Below, piece by piece: positions 8,754 through 19,499 of a DNA stretch of 64,000 nt. The stretch's first letter is position 1. Each line of letters begins with the position of its first letter. The DNA lies in NCBI RefSeq assembly GCF_012726195.1, contig NZ_JAASAF010000002.1, forward strand, positions 124,001-188,000. Reading direction: 5' to 3'. The position numbers were made by a program, and so were the translations under genes. The notes beneath the pieces were generated by a model that saw nothing but the letters and a program-made list of their open reading frames with translations, did no database searches and was not told the DNA's origin. Source of the stretch: Rhodococcus sp. HNM0563. Its GTDB lineage: Bacteria; Actinomycetota; Actinomycetes; Mycobacteriales; Mycobacteriaceae.

Positions 8754-10516
8754 TGACTGACGTGGTGGAAGCCGAGGCCCCCAGTTCGACACCCGATGTG
8801 CAGCTCGCCCCGCTGGGCCCCGAATCCGTCGCGTGGTCGGTCTTCGGCGATCTGACATTCGTTCTCGGTGCATCACACCGGCTGCTCATCGACGTCGCAC
8901 ACCCGGTGGTCGCGGCGGGCGTTCGCGAATTCTCGGTGTTCGAAACCGACCCCTACGGGCGCGCTCAACGCACCCTCGACATGATCATGGGCGTCGTCTA
9001 CGGACGTGAATCGGCGTTGGCAACGGCCCGGAAGCTGCGCGAACGTCATGTCGATATCAAGGGAAAGAATCCCGACGGGTCGCGTTGGAGCTCGTTGAAC
9101 CCGGAACCGTTCCACTGGGTACATGCGAGCCTGGTCCACGGGGTCTACGTCCAGCAGAAACTGCTCGGACGCGGCTGGAATCCGGGCGAGGTCGAAAAGT
9201 TCTACCTCGAGATGCGCCAGGTAGGGAAGCTCTACGGCATCCGCGACAAAGACATGCCTGCCGAGTGGGCCGATTTCCTCGTGTGGTTCGACGAGATGAC
9301 GAGAACCCGGCTCTCACGTTCCGACATCACCGATCGGGTCCTTGCGGTCGCGGGTTCGCCCCAGGCCCCACCGATCCAGGTTCCAGGGCTCGCCTTCCTG
9401 TGGAACCTCACAGTGCGTCCGGTCGCAGGCGCAATCCTGACGTCGGTCACGGCGGGTCTTCTGACACCGGAGCTGCGCGAGCTCCTCGGACTCGAGTGGA
9501 CCCCGCGGCGGCAACGGATGTTCGACGCTCTCGCGGCCCTGTCCCGCGCGACGGTGCCGCGCCTCCCCCGGCTCGTCCGGCTGGTCCCGCAAGCGCGTCG
9601 TGCAATCGAGCAGACCCGACCGAATGCGAAGCTGCGCTCACACACGGTGCTCGACGTCCACAGCGCCGACGGAACACGTCTCCATGCGGAGGTCCACGGC
9701 CCCGACGGTGCGCCCACCATCGTGCTTTCTCACGGCATCCTGTGCTCGACCGAATTCTGGCACAATCAGATTCGCGAACTCAGCAAGGAATTCCGGGTGG
9801 TGGCGTTCGACCATCGTGGTCACGGCCGCAGCGACGCACCGCGCGCCGGGGCCTACACGATGGACCACCTCGCCGACGACCTGCATGCCGTCCTCGACGC
9901 AACGATCCCGCGCGGAACGACTGCGGTGGTCGCAGGTCATTCCATGGGAGGGATCGCCGTGATGGCCTGGGCGCAGCGATATCCCGACGACATCGCAGAA
10001 CGCGTGTCGTCGGTCGCGCTCGTCAACACCACTCCCGGCGAGATTCTCGACAACGTCCAGTTCCTGCGTGGACCCGAATTCCTCGTCTCCACGCGACGAC
10101 GGCTTGCACAGACGGCGGTTCCGCTTGCGCGGCTACCGCTGCCGAAACGACTCCCCCTACGCAGGCAGCTGGTTTCCCGCGTCGCGGTCGGCACCTCCGC
10201 CGACAGGTCGGTCGGAGTGGAGGTGGACCGGATCATCGGCGCGACACCCGCGCGCGGCCGAGGCGGATACGGAGCAATGCTCGTCGGTCTGCTGTCCACG
10301 GTCGACCCGGCGGCGCTGACCGCTCCCACCGTCGTCATAGCCGGGCGTAACGATCGGATTGCACCGCCGTCTCGGTCCCGATGGATCGCCGACCGATTGC
10401 CTGATCTGATCGAACTCAGAACGTTCGATACGGGCCACTGTGGGCCGCTCGAATGTCCCGGCGAGGTGTCGGCGACGTTGCGCGAATTGGCTTCGAACAA
10501 CCGGACTGCCCGGTGA
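8753..10516 (+). CDS. Fusion of a DUF2236 (latex-clearing/MpaB-like) oxygenase domain with an alpha/beta hydrolase
   Basis: 587 residues in two halves. Residues about 20-280 match the DUF2236 pattern: PLGPESVAWSVFGDLTFVLGASHRLLIDVAHPVVAAGV, then the His-rich helix FHWVHASLVHGVY near 120-132. This family includes heme-b rubber oxygenases (Lcp) and fungal MpaB, where His residues of this area bind heme. Residues about 296-585 are an alpha/beta hydrolase: oxyanion HGIL near 328, nucleophile Ser397 in GHSMGG, Asp in AGRNDRIAPP, His in DTGHCGP. No signal peptide is visible, although the two following gene products appear exported. It ends in a GTGA overlap with the next gene. Oxygenation plus ester/lactone hydrolysis by one polypeptide is inferred; the substrate is unknown. 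Confidence 0.85.
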   Translation: MTDVVEAEAPSSTPDVQLAPLGPESVAWSVFGDLTFVLGASHRLLIDVAHPVVAAGVREFSVFETDPYGRAQRTLDMIMGVVYGRESALATARKLRERHVDIKGKNPDGSRWSSLNPEPFHWVHASLVHGVYVQQKLLGRGWNPGEVEKFYLEMRQVGKLYGIRDKDMPAEWADFLVWFDEMTRTRLSRSDITDRVLAVAGSPQAPPIQVPGLAFLWNLTVRPVAGAILTSVTAGLLTPELRELLGLEWTPRRQRMFDALAALSRATVPRLPRLVRLVPQARRAIEQTRPNAKLRSHTVLDVHSADGTRLHAEVHGPDGAPTIVLSHGILCSTEFWHNQIRELSKEFRVVAFDHRGHGRSDAPRAGAYTMDHLADDLHAVLDATIPRGTTAVVAGHSMGGIAVMAWAQRYPDDIAERVSSVALVNTTPGEILDNVQFLRGPEFLVSTRRRLAQTAVPLARLPLPKRLPLRRQLVSRVAVGTSADRSVGVEVDRIIGATPARGRGGYGAMLVGLLSTVDPAALTAPTVVIAGRNDRIAPPSRSRWIADRLPDLIELRTFDTGHCGPLECPGEVSATLRELASNNRTAR

Positions 10517-12036
10517 AGCGTCTCGGGGTCGCGCTCGCGGCCATGTCGCTGATGGTCGCGTTCTCCACCGTCGCACACGCGACGCCACCGGCCGGGTTCG
10601 ACGAATTCACCGGTGTGTGGCCCACAGCGGTCGAGCCTGCCGACTGCCGCCCCGGCGACCTGGTCGAGACCGGTATCCAAGGTGAAGTCCCGCTCGATGA
10701 TCGCAGATCCGGCCGCAGCACCGAGGGCTACAACTGCAACATCGACTTGGTCGGGCAGTACCAGGGTCGTGGGGCCGGACCGGTCAGCCCGACCTACGAG
10801 AACTGCGCATACATCGCCTCGACGTGGCCGACCAATCTTCTCGGGCCCGACGCCGGGGTGCAGGTCCTCGATGTCAGCGACCCCGCAAACCCCATACCCA
10901 CCGCCCTGTTGACCGAACCCGCGATGATCGGCGGCACCTGGGAGTCGTTGAAGGTGCACGAGGAACGCGGCTTACTCGTCGGCACCGGCGTCGGATTGAT
11001 CGAAAGCGCCGGATACATCTCGGTCTACGACATTTCGCAGGACTGCGCCCATCCTCGCCTGCTCAACCCTGCCACCGGATCGTTGCCGAACATGCCGATC
11101 CCGATCACCACTCACGAAGGCGACTTCTCCCCCGACGGCAACACCTACTGGGCTTCCGGCATCGCTCCCGGGTGGATCAGCGCCGTCGACATCACCGACC
11201 CCGCGCATCCGATGGTGGTGTGGGGCGGACTGACCGGAGTTGCTGCACACGGTATGGGTTTCACTCCCGACGGCAACACCATGTTCCTGTCCAATCTTGC
11301 CGGGCTGACGATCATCGACGTGTCCGCGGTGCAGAACCGCGCGCCACGCACCGTGATCGGCCACCCCCTGCCGCATATCGGCGCGAAGTTCTGGACCGAC
11401 GGGTTGCTCAATCAGCACAGCATTCACGTCACCTACGACGGCACACCGCACTTGTTCACCGTCGACGAGGGCGGTTCCGGCGGTGTCAAACTCTTCGATA
11501 TCACCGACCCCGCGACCCCTCGGTGGCGCACGAGCGCGAAACTGTCCATCAATCTTCCGGAGAATCAGGACCGGTGGGCGTCGAGCAATGCGAGCAACGG
11601 ACCGTTCGGTTACGACGCCCACTATTGCTCGGTCGACCGAGTAGACGATCCTTCGACCATGGCGTGCAGTTGGATTCAATCCGGCATTCGAGTGTTCGAT
11701 GTGAGCGATCCGGATCGGTTCCGGGAGATCGCTTACTTCAATCCGCCCGCGCAGACCGGGAAGCATCGGCAATTGCCGAACTCGCTGCATGCGACACTCG
11801 GCTCGATCGCCGCACCGCCGGTGATCGGCACGTTCGCGCTGGCGCGGGCATTGATGCAGGGCCAGACCGGCGCGGATGGGGTCATCAACGATCAGAGCCG
11901 GCTGGTCGGAGCCGACCTGTCTGCCGACTGGTGTCTGTCACCACCCGAGTTCCACGGCGACATGCTGTATGTGACGTGCATGGACAACGGATTCATGGCG
12001 TTGCAACTCGACCCGTCCGTCTATCCCTCGCGATGA
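10513..12036 (+). CDS. Secreted LVIVD-repeat (beta-propeller-like) protein
   Basis: 507 residues from the GTG at 10513, which overlaps the TGA of the preceding gene. The N-terminus (KRLGVALAAMSLMVAFSTVAHA-TPP) is a Sec signal peptide with AHA before the probable cleavage site. The mature part has repeats of the LVIVD type: GVQVLDVSDPANPIPT, ISAVDITDPAHPMVV, TIIDVSAVQ, VKLFDITDPATPRW, IRVFDVSDPDRFREI, consistent with a blade-like propeller. Paired Cys (CRPGDL, YNCNID, ENCAYI, QDCAH) suggest disulphides outside the membrane. Such proteins are mostly uncharacterised; a binding or scaffold role is likely, catalysis is not shown. Confidence 0.82.
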   Translation: MKRLGVALAAMSLMVAFSTVAHATPPAGFDEFTGVWPTAVEPADCRPGDLVETGIQGEVPLDDRRSGRSTEGYNCNIDLVGQYQGRGAGPVSPTYENCAYIASTWPTNLLGPDAGVQVLDVSDPANPIPTALLTEPAMIGGTWESLKVHEERGLLVGTGVGLIESAGYISVYDISQDCAHPRLLNPATGSLPNMPIPITTHEGDFSPDGNTYWASGIAPGWISAVDITDPAHPMVVWGGLTGVAAHGMGFTPDGNTMFLSNLAGLTIIDVSAVQNRAPRTVIGHPLPHIGAKFWTDGLLNQHSIHVTYDGTPHLFTVDEGGSGGVKLFDITDPATPRWRTSAKLSINLPENQDRWASSNASNGPFGYDAHYCSVDRVDDPSTMACSWIQSGIRVFDVSDPDRFREIAYFNPPAQTGKHRQLPNSLHATLGSIAAPPVIGTFALARALMQGQTGADGVINDQSRLVGADLSADWCLSPPEFHGDMLYVTCMDNGFMALQLDPSVYPSR

Positions 12037-12644
12037 GAACCCGATCATGGTTGCTCCCGGCCGTCACGGCGCTCCTCGTCGCTGTGTGTCTCACCACCGG
12101 ATTCCTCATCGGCCGAAGTAGCCACGGCGAGCACCCGGACGCGGCGATGGTGCAACTCTCGGATCGTGACGTGGAGTTCGCGCAGCACATGTCGGTCCAT
12201 CACCAGCAGGCCATCACCATGGTCGATCTTCTCGGTACCGCTGTGTCATCCGATGTCGGTGCCGTGGCCGGTCAGATCCGTGCCTCACAGTGGCGGGAGA
12301 TCGGTACGCTCACCGGCTGGCTCGAACTCGTGGGAGCACCCTTTCAGGCGGCAGCGTCGCAGGGCGGCCACGGCGATCACACCGTGATGGCGGGTATGGC
12401 GTCGAACGAGGACCTCACGCGACTCCATGAGACGGCAGGCCCCGAACGCGAGGTGTTGTTCCTGCAGTTGATGATCCGGCACCACCAGGGTGGTATCAAG
12501 ATGGCAGCGGCGGCACTGGACACCACCGCCGTCCCGGCTGTGCGAGCGAGGGCGCTGTCGATGGTCGACGAACAACAGCAGGAACTGGCCTCGATGTCCC
12601 TCTTGCTCGACGCACGAGGCGCCTCGGTCCTCCCGTACCCCTGA
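12033..12644 (+). CDS. DUF305-domain exported/membrane-anchored protein
   Basis: 203 residues; the ATG at 12033 overlaps the previous stop (ATGA). A hydrophobic segment at residues 6-26 (LLPAVTALLVAVCLTTGFLIG) is an uncleaved anchor or signal. The rest is DUF305, a ferritin-like helical fold with two His-rich elements: FAQHMSVHHQQAITM (about 50-64) and LQLMIRHHQGGIKMA (about 148-162), plus GGHGDH and Met residues. DUF305 proteins are linked to extracytoplasmic metal (often copper) handling; binding here is inferred from the His/Met pattern. It is the third gene of a coupled operon. Confidence 0.87.
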   Translation: MRTRSWLLPAVTALLVAVCLTTGFLIGRSSHGEHPDAAMVQLSDRDVEFAQHMSVHHQQAITMVDLLGTAVSSDVGAVAGQIRASQWREIGTLTGWLELVGAPFQAAASQGGHGDHTVMAGMASNEDLTRLHETAGPEREVLFLQLMIRHHQGGIKMAAAALDTTAVPAVRARALSMVDEQQQELASMSLLLDARGASVLPYP

Positions 12645-12691
12645 ACCCGAACGACATCTCGAATCTTCCTGTCCCCCAAGACGCCGAGCGT

Positions 12692-14167
12692 TCAGACGAC
12701 GAGCCGAGACACCTCGATGTCACCGCCCTGCGCTACCTGGGCATATGCGTCGGCGACCATCGCCACGGCGTGGCGCAGTGAGTCCGGCTGCTGCGTGTAC
12801 GGCAACCGTAGGAATCGTTCGAAGGCTCCCTGAACCCCGAAACGCGGTCCGGCCGCGAGTAGTACACCGTGGCTCGGCGCGATGGCAGCGAGGGATGTCG
12901 ATACCGGTTCGGGCATCCGCACCCAGAGCGACATCCCGCCCTGACCTTCGGTGTACTGCCAGTCGGGCAAGCGGTCGTCGAGTGCCTCACACAGCGCCTG
13001 TCGTTGCTCCCGGAGTTGTGTACGTCGTTGTTCGAGAAGCTCTTCGACGTCCGACAGCAGATGTGCGGCGGCGAACTGCTCCATGACGGGTGTACCGAGA
13101 TCGACACCCGACCGTGCGCCGGTGAGCCGGCCGATCAGCTCACGGTCGGCACGAATCCACCCCACGCGCAGCCCGCCCCACAGGGACTTGCCGGTCGATC
13201 CGATCGTCACCACCGAGGAACCGGCCGGGAACGACGCGACAGGCGGGGGTGCCGGAGCATCCAGCCACAGATCCACCATCGTCTCGTCCACGACGAGAGT
13301 CATCCGTGCGTCGTACATGATGCGCGCGAGTTCGGCGCGACCGTCCTCGTCGAGACACAGACCAGTGGGGTTGTGGAAATCGGGGACGAGAAACGCTGTG
13401 CGCGCGGCGGTCTGGCGCGAGGCACTGGCAAGCGCACCGAGATCCCACCCGCCGGAGGGTCCGGCTTCCGGTCGGACCGGCACCGGGATCGGACGTGCAC
13501 CGTGCCGTCGGATCGCTTCGAGCGCATTCGGATAGGTCGGATGGTCGACGATCACCCGGTCGCCCGGATCGGTGAGCACACCGAGCAGCAGCCGCATAGC
13601 GTGCTGGGCGCCGCTGGTGACCATGATCTGTTCCGGCGAGGTAGGCAGTCCGCGTTCGCGATACCGGCGTGCGATCACTTCACGCAGCTCCGTCACACCG
13701 ATCGGTTCCATGCCGTGCGACGACAGGTATACCGACATCGATCGCAATGCCAGTTCGTACGCGGCTTCGATCTCGGCAGCGGGGGCCGGGAGCGACGCGT
13801 TGCTCATGTCGATCGCATCGACGCCGGGAGGCCCCGTCTTGACCGCATTGCGGGCACGCGCCCCGCCCGCAGGCATCGCGACCGTACTGCGCGCACCTTG
13901 CCTGCTGCGTAGGTAACCCTCGTCACGCAGCGCCGAATACGCCGAGGTGACGGTGGTGCGGCTCAGCGACAAGGCCGACGCGAGTTCCCGCTCGCTCGGC
14001 AGTGCAACGCCTTGCGGGACACGGCCGTCGTGAACGAGGAGGCGGATGCCGTCGGCGAGGGCCCTGTACGCGGAGCGCACGTCACCGGTGTCCTGCCAGT
14101 TTCCGAGGTCGCGGACCAGCGAACTGGCTCCTATCGCGCGTGTGATCACCGGTCCAGTATCGCGCAT
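12692..14167 (-). CDS. MocR/PdxR-like GntR regulator with aminotransferase domain
   Basis: 491 residues. The N-terminal wHTH is VRSAYRALADGIRLLVHDGRVPQGVALPSERELASALSLSRTTVTSAYSALRDEGYLRSRQGARS (about 30-95). The rest is a fold-type I PLP aminotransferase; the PLP lysine is in VTIGSTGKSLWGGLRVGW and the Asp/Tyr of the cofactor site in VPDFHNPTG. MocR proteins sense PLP or amino compounds and control nearby vitamin B6, GABA, taurine or transporter genes. It resembles the YczR branch, but no YczE-type membrane gene is adjacent, so its target is unclear. A GTG at 14149 is an alternative start. Confidence 0.88.
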   Translation of the reverse strand: MRDTGPVITRAIGASSLVRDLGNWQDTGDVRSAYRALADGIRLLVHDGRVPQGVALPSERELASALSLSRTTVTSAYSALRDEGYLRSRQGARSTVAMPAGGARARNAVKTGPPGVDAIDMSNASLPAPAAEIEAAYELALRSMSVYLSSHGMEPIGVTELREVIARRYRERGLPTSPEQIMVTSGAQHAMRLLLGVLTDPGDRVIVDHPTYPNALEAIRRHGARPIPVPVRPEAGPSGGWDLGALASASRQTAARTAFLVPDFHNPTGLCLDEDGRAELARIMYDARMTLVVDETMVDLWLDAPAPPPVASFPAGSSVVTIGSTGKSLWGGLRVGWIRADRELIGRLTGARSGVDLGTPVMEQFAAAHLLSDVEELLEQRRTQLREQRQALCEALDDRLPDWQYTEGQGGMSLWVRMPEPVSTSLAAIAPSHGVLLAAGPRFGVQGAFERFLRLPYTQQPDSLRHAVAMVADAYAQVAQGGDIEVSRLVV

Positions 14168-14273
14168 AGTGGACTGCTACACGACAGGCCAGTGGGACTC
14201 CTCGGAACATGCCCCGGACCGGCCCGTCGACGCCGACGCGCGGTGAACACGACGTGATCCGCAAGGCTCGAGA

Positions 14274-14897
14274 TCAGGAACGACGCACCGTTCGATCGAG
14301 CAGGTGGTCGACGAGCTCAACCGCGCGACCCTCGGCGTAGACACCGGCCAACATGCCCTGCGCGAGGCCACCGACGGCGGCGAGAACGAGTTCGGCATCG
14401 AGATCGATCGTGCCCGGCAGATCCCCCTCCCGCCCCAGGTGGTGGGCGACGATCGCAACGAGCGCACGCGGTGCCGCATGGGTCTCCTCGGCAGCGAGCC
14501 CCCGGCCGACGATCGCCGCCGAATTGAACGCTCCGAGCACGATCGCCTCCTCTCGGCGCCGATCGTCGAGCGGAAGTAGTTCGGTGAGAATCGTGCGGAT
14601 CGCCTCACGCGGGGCAGCATCACCCTGCGCCGCCAATCGCTCACCGAACCTGGCTCCAGCGTCTTCCATCACCGACCGGTGGGTGGCCAGGAGAAACTCC
14701 TTCTTGGTACCGAAGTAGTACTGGACGAGCCGCACGGATATCCCCGCTTCCGCCGCGACCGATTGGAAGGTCACTCCTTCCAATCCGCCCGCGACGATGA
14801 CACGGCGCACGGCGTCGGTGATCTCCCGTCGCCTCACCTCATGGTCGACCAATCGTGGCACGGGTTGCTCAGCCTTTCGTTCCGGACGTTTCCCCAT
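14274..14897 (-). CDS. TetR-family regulator of the divergent alpha/beta hydrolase
   Basis: 207 residues. HTH: RREITDAVRRVIVAGGLEGVTFQSVAAEAGISVRLVQYYFGTKKEFLLATHR (about 22-72); RLVQYYFGTKKEFL is a classic TetR recognition helix. The C-terminal part resembles BetI/TetR_C ligand domains. The start codon (14897) lies 6 nt from a 38-nt palindrome shared with the divergent hydrolase gene, so control of both is very likely. Confidence 0.9.
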   Translation of the reverse strand: MGKRPERKAEQPVPRLVDHEVRRREITDAVRRVIVAGGLEGVTFQSVAAEAGISVRLVQYYFGTKKEFLLATHRSVMEDAGARFGERLAAQGDAAPREAIRTILTELLPLDDRRREEAIVLGAFNSAAIVGRGLAAEETHAAPRALVAIVAHHLGREGDLPGTIDLDAELVLAAVGGLAQGMLAGVYAEGRAVELVDHLLDRTVRRS

Positions 14898-14902
14898 CTT
14901 GC

Positions 14903-14940
14903 TGGTATGTGCGTATCATAAACGTGATACGCACATACCA
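14903..14940. promoter_or_regulatory. 38-nt palindromic operator between tetR and hydrolase genes
   Basis: Perfect 16-bp arms, TGGTATGTGCGTATCA at 14903-14918 and its reverse complement at 14925-14940, separated by TAAACG. It occupies the divergent promoter region, 6 nt from the TetR start codon and 19 nt from the hydrolase start codon. The size and symmetry suit one or two TetR dimers. Confidence 0.85.
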
Positions 14941-14959
14941 TGAAGAATGGAGGGGACGC

Positions 14960-15847
14960 ATGCCGAAGATCGGGCAGTTCAAGAACGACGAGGCCAGGGA
15001 CGAATTCATGCGCGCGTACGACACTCTCGCGGCGCAATGGCCCATATCGTCGACCGAGATCAACATCGAAACACCCTTCGGCACAACGTATGTGCGCCGA
15101 TCCGGAAGCGGGGACGGCATACCGCTTCTTCTGCTTCCGGGCATCTCCGGCAACGGGCAGATCTGGGCCCCATTCATCGAGGACCTCGCCCGCGACCGTG
15201 TTGTCTACACACCGGACGTCATCGGCTGGGCGGGACGCAGCACACAGACAACGCCTCTCGCGGACGGCGCCGACTTGGCCCGATGGATGGTCGAACTACT
15301 CGACGGACTCGGCGAGGAGCGCATCCATCTCGCCGGAAACTCGATGGGCGCCTGGATTTCCATGAACATCGCAGCACACCACTCCGAGCGGCTGGCGAGC
15401 GTGACCCTGTTCGAGCCGGGCGGCGCCACGTTCGCGAGGCCGCGCGCGAGAGTGCTGTTGAAGTTCCTCCTCATGGGTGTCAGGCCGACAGCCGAGCGGC
15501 TCCGGAAGTTCAACAAGTGGATGATGCCCGGGTACGCACCCACCGACGAGGAATTCGCGATGATCGTGGCCGGAGTGAAATATCGGATGGGCGTGCCTTG
15601 GGAACGCACGATCACCGACGACGAACTGGCCCGTGTCGCGGCGCCGCTACTGGTCTTGTTCGGCGCCGAGACGATCACCAACGATCCCGAGATCCAGGCA
15701 GCACGCGTCCGCAAGCACATCCCGTCGGCCGACGTCGAGATTCAGCCAGGGGTGGGACACGACCTACTGTGGGCGAACCCCGACCAGGTGATCCCGCGGT
15801 TCCTGAGCTTCGTCGAGAAACACGACCGGACCGAGAACCGCCCGTAA
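14960..15847 (+). CDS. Alpha/beta hydrolase under TetR control
   Basis: 295 residues. ATG at 14960, preceded by GGAGGGG at 14949-14955. Elements: oxyanion strand-turn LLLLPGISGNGQIW, nucleophile Ser in LAGNSMGAWIS, acid in the LLVLFGAE strand-end region, and His in GVGHDLLWANPDQV. A cap of about 60 residues (ARPRARVLLKFLL to GVKYRM) follows the nucleophile elbow. GNSMG places it among small-molecule esterases, meta-cleavage product hydrolases and haloalkane-type enzymes; the substrate is not determinable. The ligand of the adjacent TetR is probably its substrate or a related compound. Confidence 0.88.
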   Translation: MPKIGQFKNDEARDEFMRAYDTLAAQWPISSTEINIETPFGTTYVRRSGSGDGIPLLLLPGISGNGQIWAPFIEDLARDRVVYTPDVIGWAGRSTQTTPLADGADLARWMVELLDGLGEERIHLAGNSMGAWISMNIAAHHSERLASVTLFEPGGATFARPRARVLLKFLLMGVRPTAERLRKFNKWMMPGYAPTDEEFAMIVAGVKYRMGVPWERTITDDELARVAAPLLVLFGAETITNDPEIQAARVRKHIPSADVEIQPGVGHDLLWANPDQVIPRFLSFVEKHDRTENRP

Positions 15848-15874
15848 CTCCTTGTCTCCTTCGAAGATTCGCGC

Positions 15875-16357
15875 TCAGGACGCCGTGAACTCGCCCCCAC
15901 CCGGCAGGTGTGGTGTCGCCGGCGCGATAGTGACCTCGACGCGCCCTGGCCCGGGGTCGAAATAGCGCACGGTACCCGCTTCCGGCCCATCCCAGCCGGA
16001 CAGCGCCCAGTCATCCGATCCGGAGGCTCCGGTATCGAGGTTGTGCCAGGTGAACGTGCCGTCGACCAAACAGACGGGTGTGACACCGACGAAGTTACTC
16101 TCGAGCCGGACCACGTACGGCTCGGGGCCCTCCTCGGACGGGTACACCTCGACATCGAGCCGGCCGATACATACCGCGATCGACCCGGAGGATCCGTGAC
16201 CGATCGTGTAGGCAGGCGCCAGCTGCGTCGATTCCGGTTGAGCGTGCGCGGTGCCCTGCCCCGCCGCAATCAGTCCCGCGGCGGTGACGGCGACCATGAG
16301 CGCTCTCGGGCGTGCTCTACGCGGCCCGGCTGCATTCACCTCTGCTGTACGAACCAT
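15875..16357 (-). CDS. Secreted protein of unknown function
   Basis: 160 residues from the ATG at 16357. Signal peptide: MVRTAEVNAAGPRRARPRALMVAVTAAGLIAAGQGTAHA, cleaved before QPEST. The mature protein is about 120 residues, mainly beta, with two Cys (AVCIGR and PVCLVDG) likely to form one disulphide. It ends in VEVTIAPATPHLPGGGEFTAS. I do not recognise a family. It lies 67 nt downstream of purA on the same strand. Confidence 0.72.
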   Translation of the reverse strand: MVRTAEVNAAGPRRARPRALMVAVTAAGLIAAGQGTAHAQPESTQLAPAYTIGHGSSGSIAVCIGRLDVEVYPSEEGPEPYVVRLESNFVGVTPVCLVDGTFTWHNLDTGASGSDDWALSGWDGPEAGTVRYFDPGPGRVEVTIAPATPHLPGGGEFTAS

Positions 16358-16424
16358 GCACTCCACTGTCGCGCGTCCGTCCTGGTCGCGTCCAGCATGC
16401 GGCGTTTCCGGGCAAATGCCCCGA

Positions 16425-17894
<1,470 letters not shown>

Positions 17895-17948
17895 TTACAG
17901 TGGACGCCTGACCGACGGCCGCCCGATCGTGACCAGCGAGGAGATGAG

Positions 17949-18611
17949 TTGACCCCGGTAGTGCTCAGATGCGGCGATGTGCCACTCCCCTTGGCACTCA
18001 CCTCAGTAACCGCGCTGTCGGCTCCTGCGATTCCGGAGAAGGACGACTTCGAGGATGTGTTCGCACACATCGAGTCGGTGGACGACCCCCGACTGATCAT
18101 CGTGGGCGACGACGCTGCATTCGCGGCAACACTGACACGGCTGATGCGCACCGACCGCCTCGGGATCGAGGTCGCGTTCGTCCCCGAGTCGCGGACACCC
18201 GCGACGGAAGCCTACGGATTGCGCACCGGTTCGAAGGCCGCGTCCATCGCACTACAGGGTGAGGCGAAGCCGATCCCGCTCATCCGCGACGACGCGGGAG
18301 TGGCTCTCGTGGGGCGCGCGCTCGTCCGCGGCGACGAGAACGGGCTCGTGGGTGAGGCGTACGTCGACGACACCCGCTTGTTCTCCGGCACGGTGCCCGG
18401 CATCCGCATCGAGCCGACTCCCCAGATGCCGGGACTACGCGCAGCAGTCGACCGGGCCCGATGGTTCGGTGGCTACAAGTGGCTCACGGGCAGGGCCGTC
18501 CAACTCGGTTCTCCCGAGGCTTTCCTCGCCCGCGACGGTGTCCCCAATCCTCGCGCGCTCAAGCGGTCGACCTTCTACCGCCACGAGACGAAGTGGAAGC
18601 TTGTGCGCTGA
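17949..18611 (+). CDS. Conserved protein divergent from purA (Rv0358-like)
   Basis: 220 residues with TTG at 17949 as the likely start, preceded by GGAGATGA. In M. tuberculosis purA is also divergent from a conserved protein of this size, which supports orthology. A Rossmann-like core is visible (DDPRLIIVGDDAAFAATLTRLMRTDRLGIEVAFVPES), faintly reminiscent of diacylglycerol/lipid kinase N-domains, followed by a beta-rich part and FGGYKWLTGRAVQLGSPEAFLARDGVPNPRALKRSTFYRH. No catalytic signature is certain. Confidence 0.75.
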   Translation: MTPVVLRCGDVPLPLALTSVTALSAPAIPEKDDFEDVFAHIESVDDPRLIIVGDDAAFAATLTRLMRTDRLGIEVAFVPESRTPATEAYGLRTGSKAASIALQGEAKPIPLIRDDAGVALVGRALVRGDENGLVGEAYVDDTRLFSGTVPGIRIEPTPQMPGLRAAVDRARWFGGYKWLTGRAVQLGSPEAFLARDGVPNPRALKRSTFYRHETKWKLVR

Positions 18612-18798
18612 GGCGAGTCGAGGTCTCGGATCCACTGCCATCCGCCAGGCTCCCCAGGTCGCATCCACCGAGGTGGTGGACGAGATCACACTGAAAGTGA
18701 TTCTGCACGAACCGAATCCCAGCTTCCCGCGACGTACGCCTATACACACTGGGATCCCCACTGCCCGAGGAACTCTGGGCCGAGAGCTGAACGAATGA

Positions 18799-18835
18799 AG
18801 CGAGGGGCACTCGGGCCGTCCGAGTACCCCTCGCT
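18799..18835. terminator. Hairpin terminator between the Rv0358-like gene and terD
   Basis: 16-bp arms with one mismatch (18799-18814, arm AGCGAGGGGCACTCGG, and 18820-18835) and a 5-nt loop. It lies 17 nt beyond the terD stop and can serve both converging transcripts. Confidence 0.65.
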
Positions 18836-18851
18836 CGTTGATCGATGCGGG

Positions 18852-19430
18852 TCAGCCGATGTTCACGCCGTAGTCCCGCGCGATCCCCGCGAGCCCGGAC
18901 GCATAGCCCTGACCGATCGCACGGAACTTCCACTCGCCGCCGTGCCGGTACAGCTCACCGAACACCATCGCAGTCTCGGTGGAGGCATCCTCGGTCAGGT
19001 CGTAGCGGGCGAGTTCGCGGTCGTTGGAGCGATCGACGACGCGGATGAACGCGTTGCGGACCTGACCGAAGGACTGGCCACGCGCGTCGGCGTCGTGGAT
19101 CGACACCGGGAACACCACCGATTGCACGTCGGCCGACAATGCAACGAGATCGACGTTGATCGATTCGTCGTCGCCGTCGCCCTCACCCGTGAGATTGTCG
19201 CCGGTGTGCTCCACAGCCCCATCGGGCGAACGAAGGTTGTTGTAGAAGACGAAGTGCTGGTCGGAGAGCACCTTGCCGCCTGCTCCCGCGACCAGAGCGC
19301 TGGCGTCGAGGTCGAAGTCGGTGCCTGTGGTTGCGCGTACGTCCCAGCCCAGGCCGATCGTCACCGCCGTGAGGTTCGGGGCCTCCTTCGAAAGCGAGAC
19401 GTTTCCACCCTTGGCCAAGCTGACACCCAT
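18852..19430 (-). CDS. terD: TerD-family calcium-binding stress protein
   Basis: 192 residues from ATG at 19430. The TerD fold is evident: [31 protein letters not shown], the calcium-binding [10 protein letters not shown], then [37 protein letters not shown] and the C-terminal [23 protein letters not shown]. TerD proteins accompany tellurite resistance, phage resistance and surface-stress functions. No other ter gene is near, so this is a lone copy whose physiological role is open. Confidence 0.93.
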   Translation of the reverse strand: MGVSLAKGGNVSLSKEAPNLTAVTIGLGWDVRATTGTDFDLDASALVAGAGGKVLSDQHFVFYNNLRSPDGAVEHTGDNLTGEGDGDDESINVDLVALSADVQSVVFPVSIHDADARGQSFGQVRNAFIRVVDRSNDRELARYDLTEDASTETAMVFGELYRHGGEWKFRAIGQGYASGLAGIARDYGVNIG

Positions 19431-19499
19431 ACCGGTCCTTTCGATCGTTGTGGTCCCTCCACGATAGCCACCGAGAACCCGGTCCGTATTGCCGTCTTG

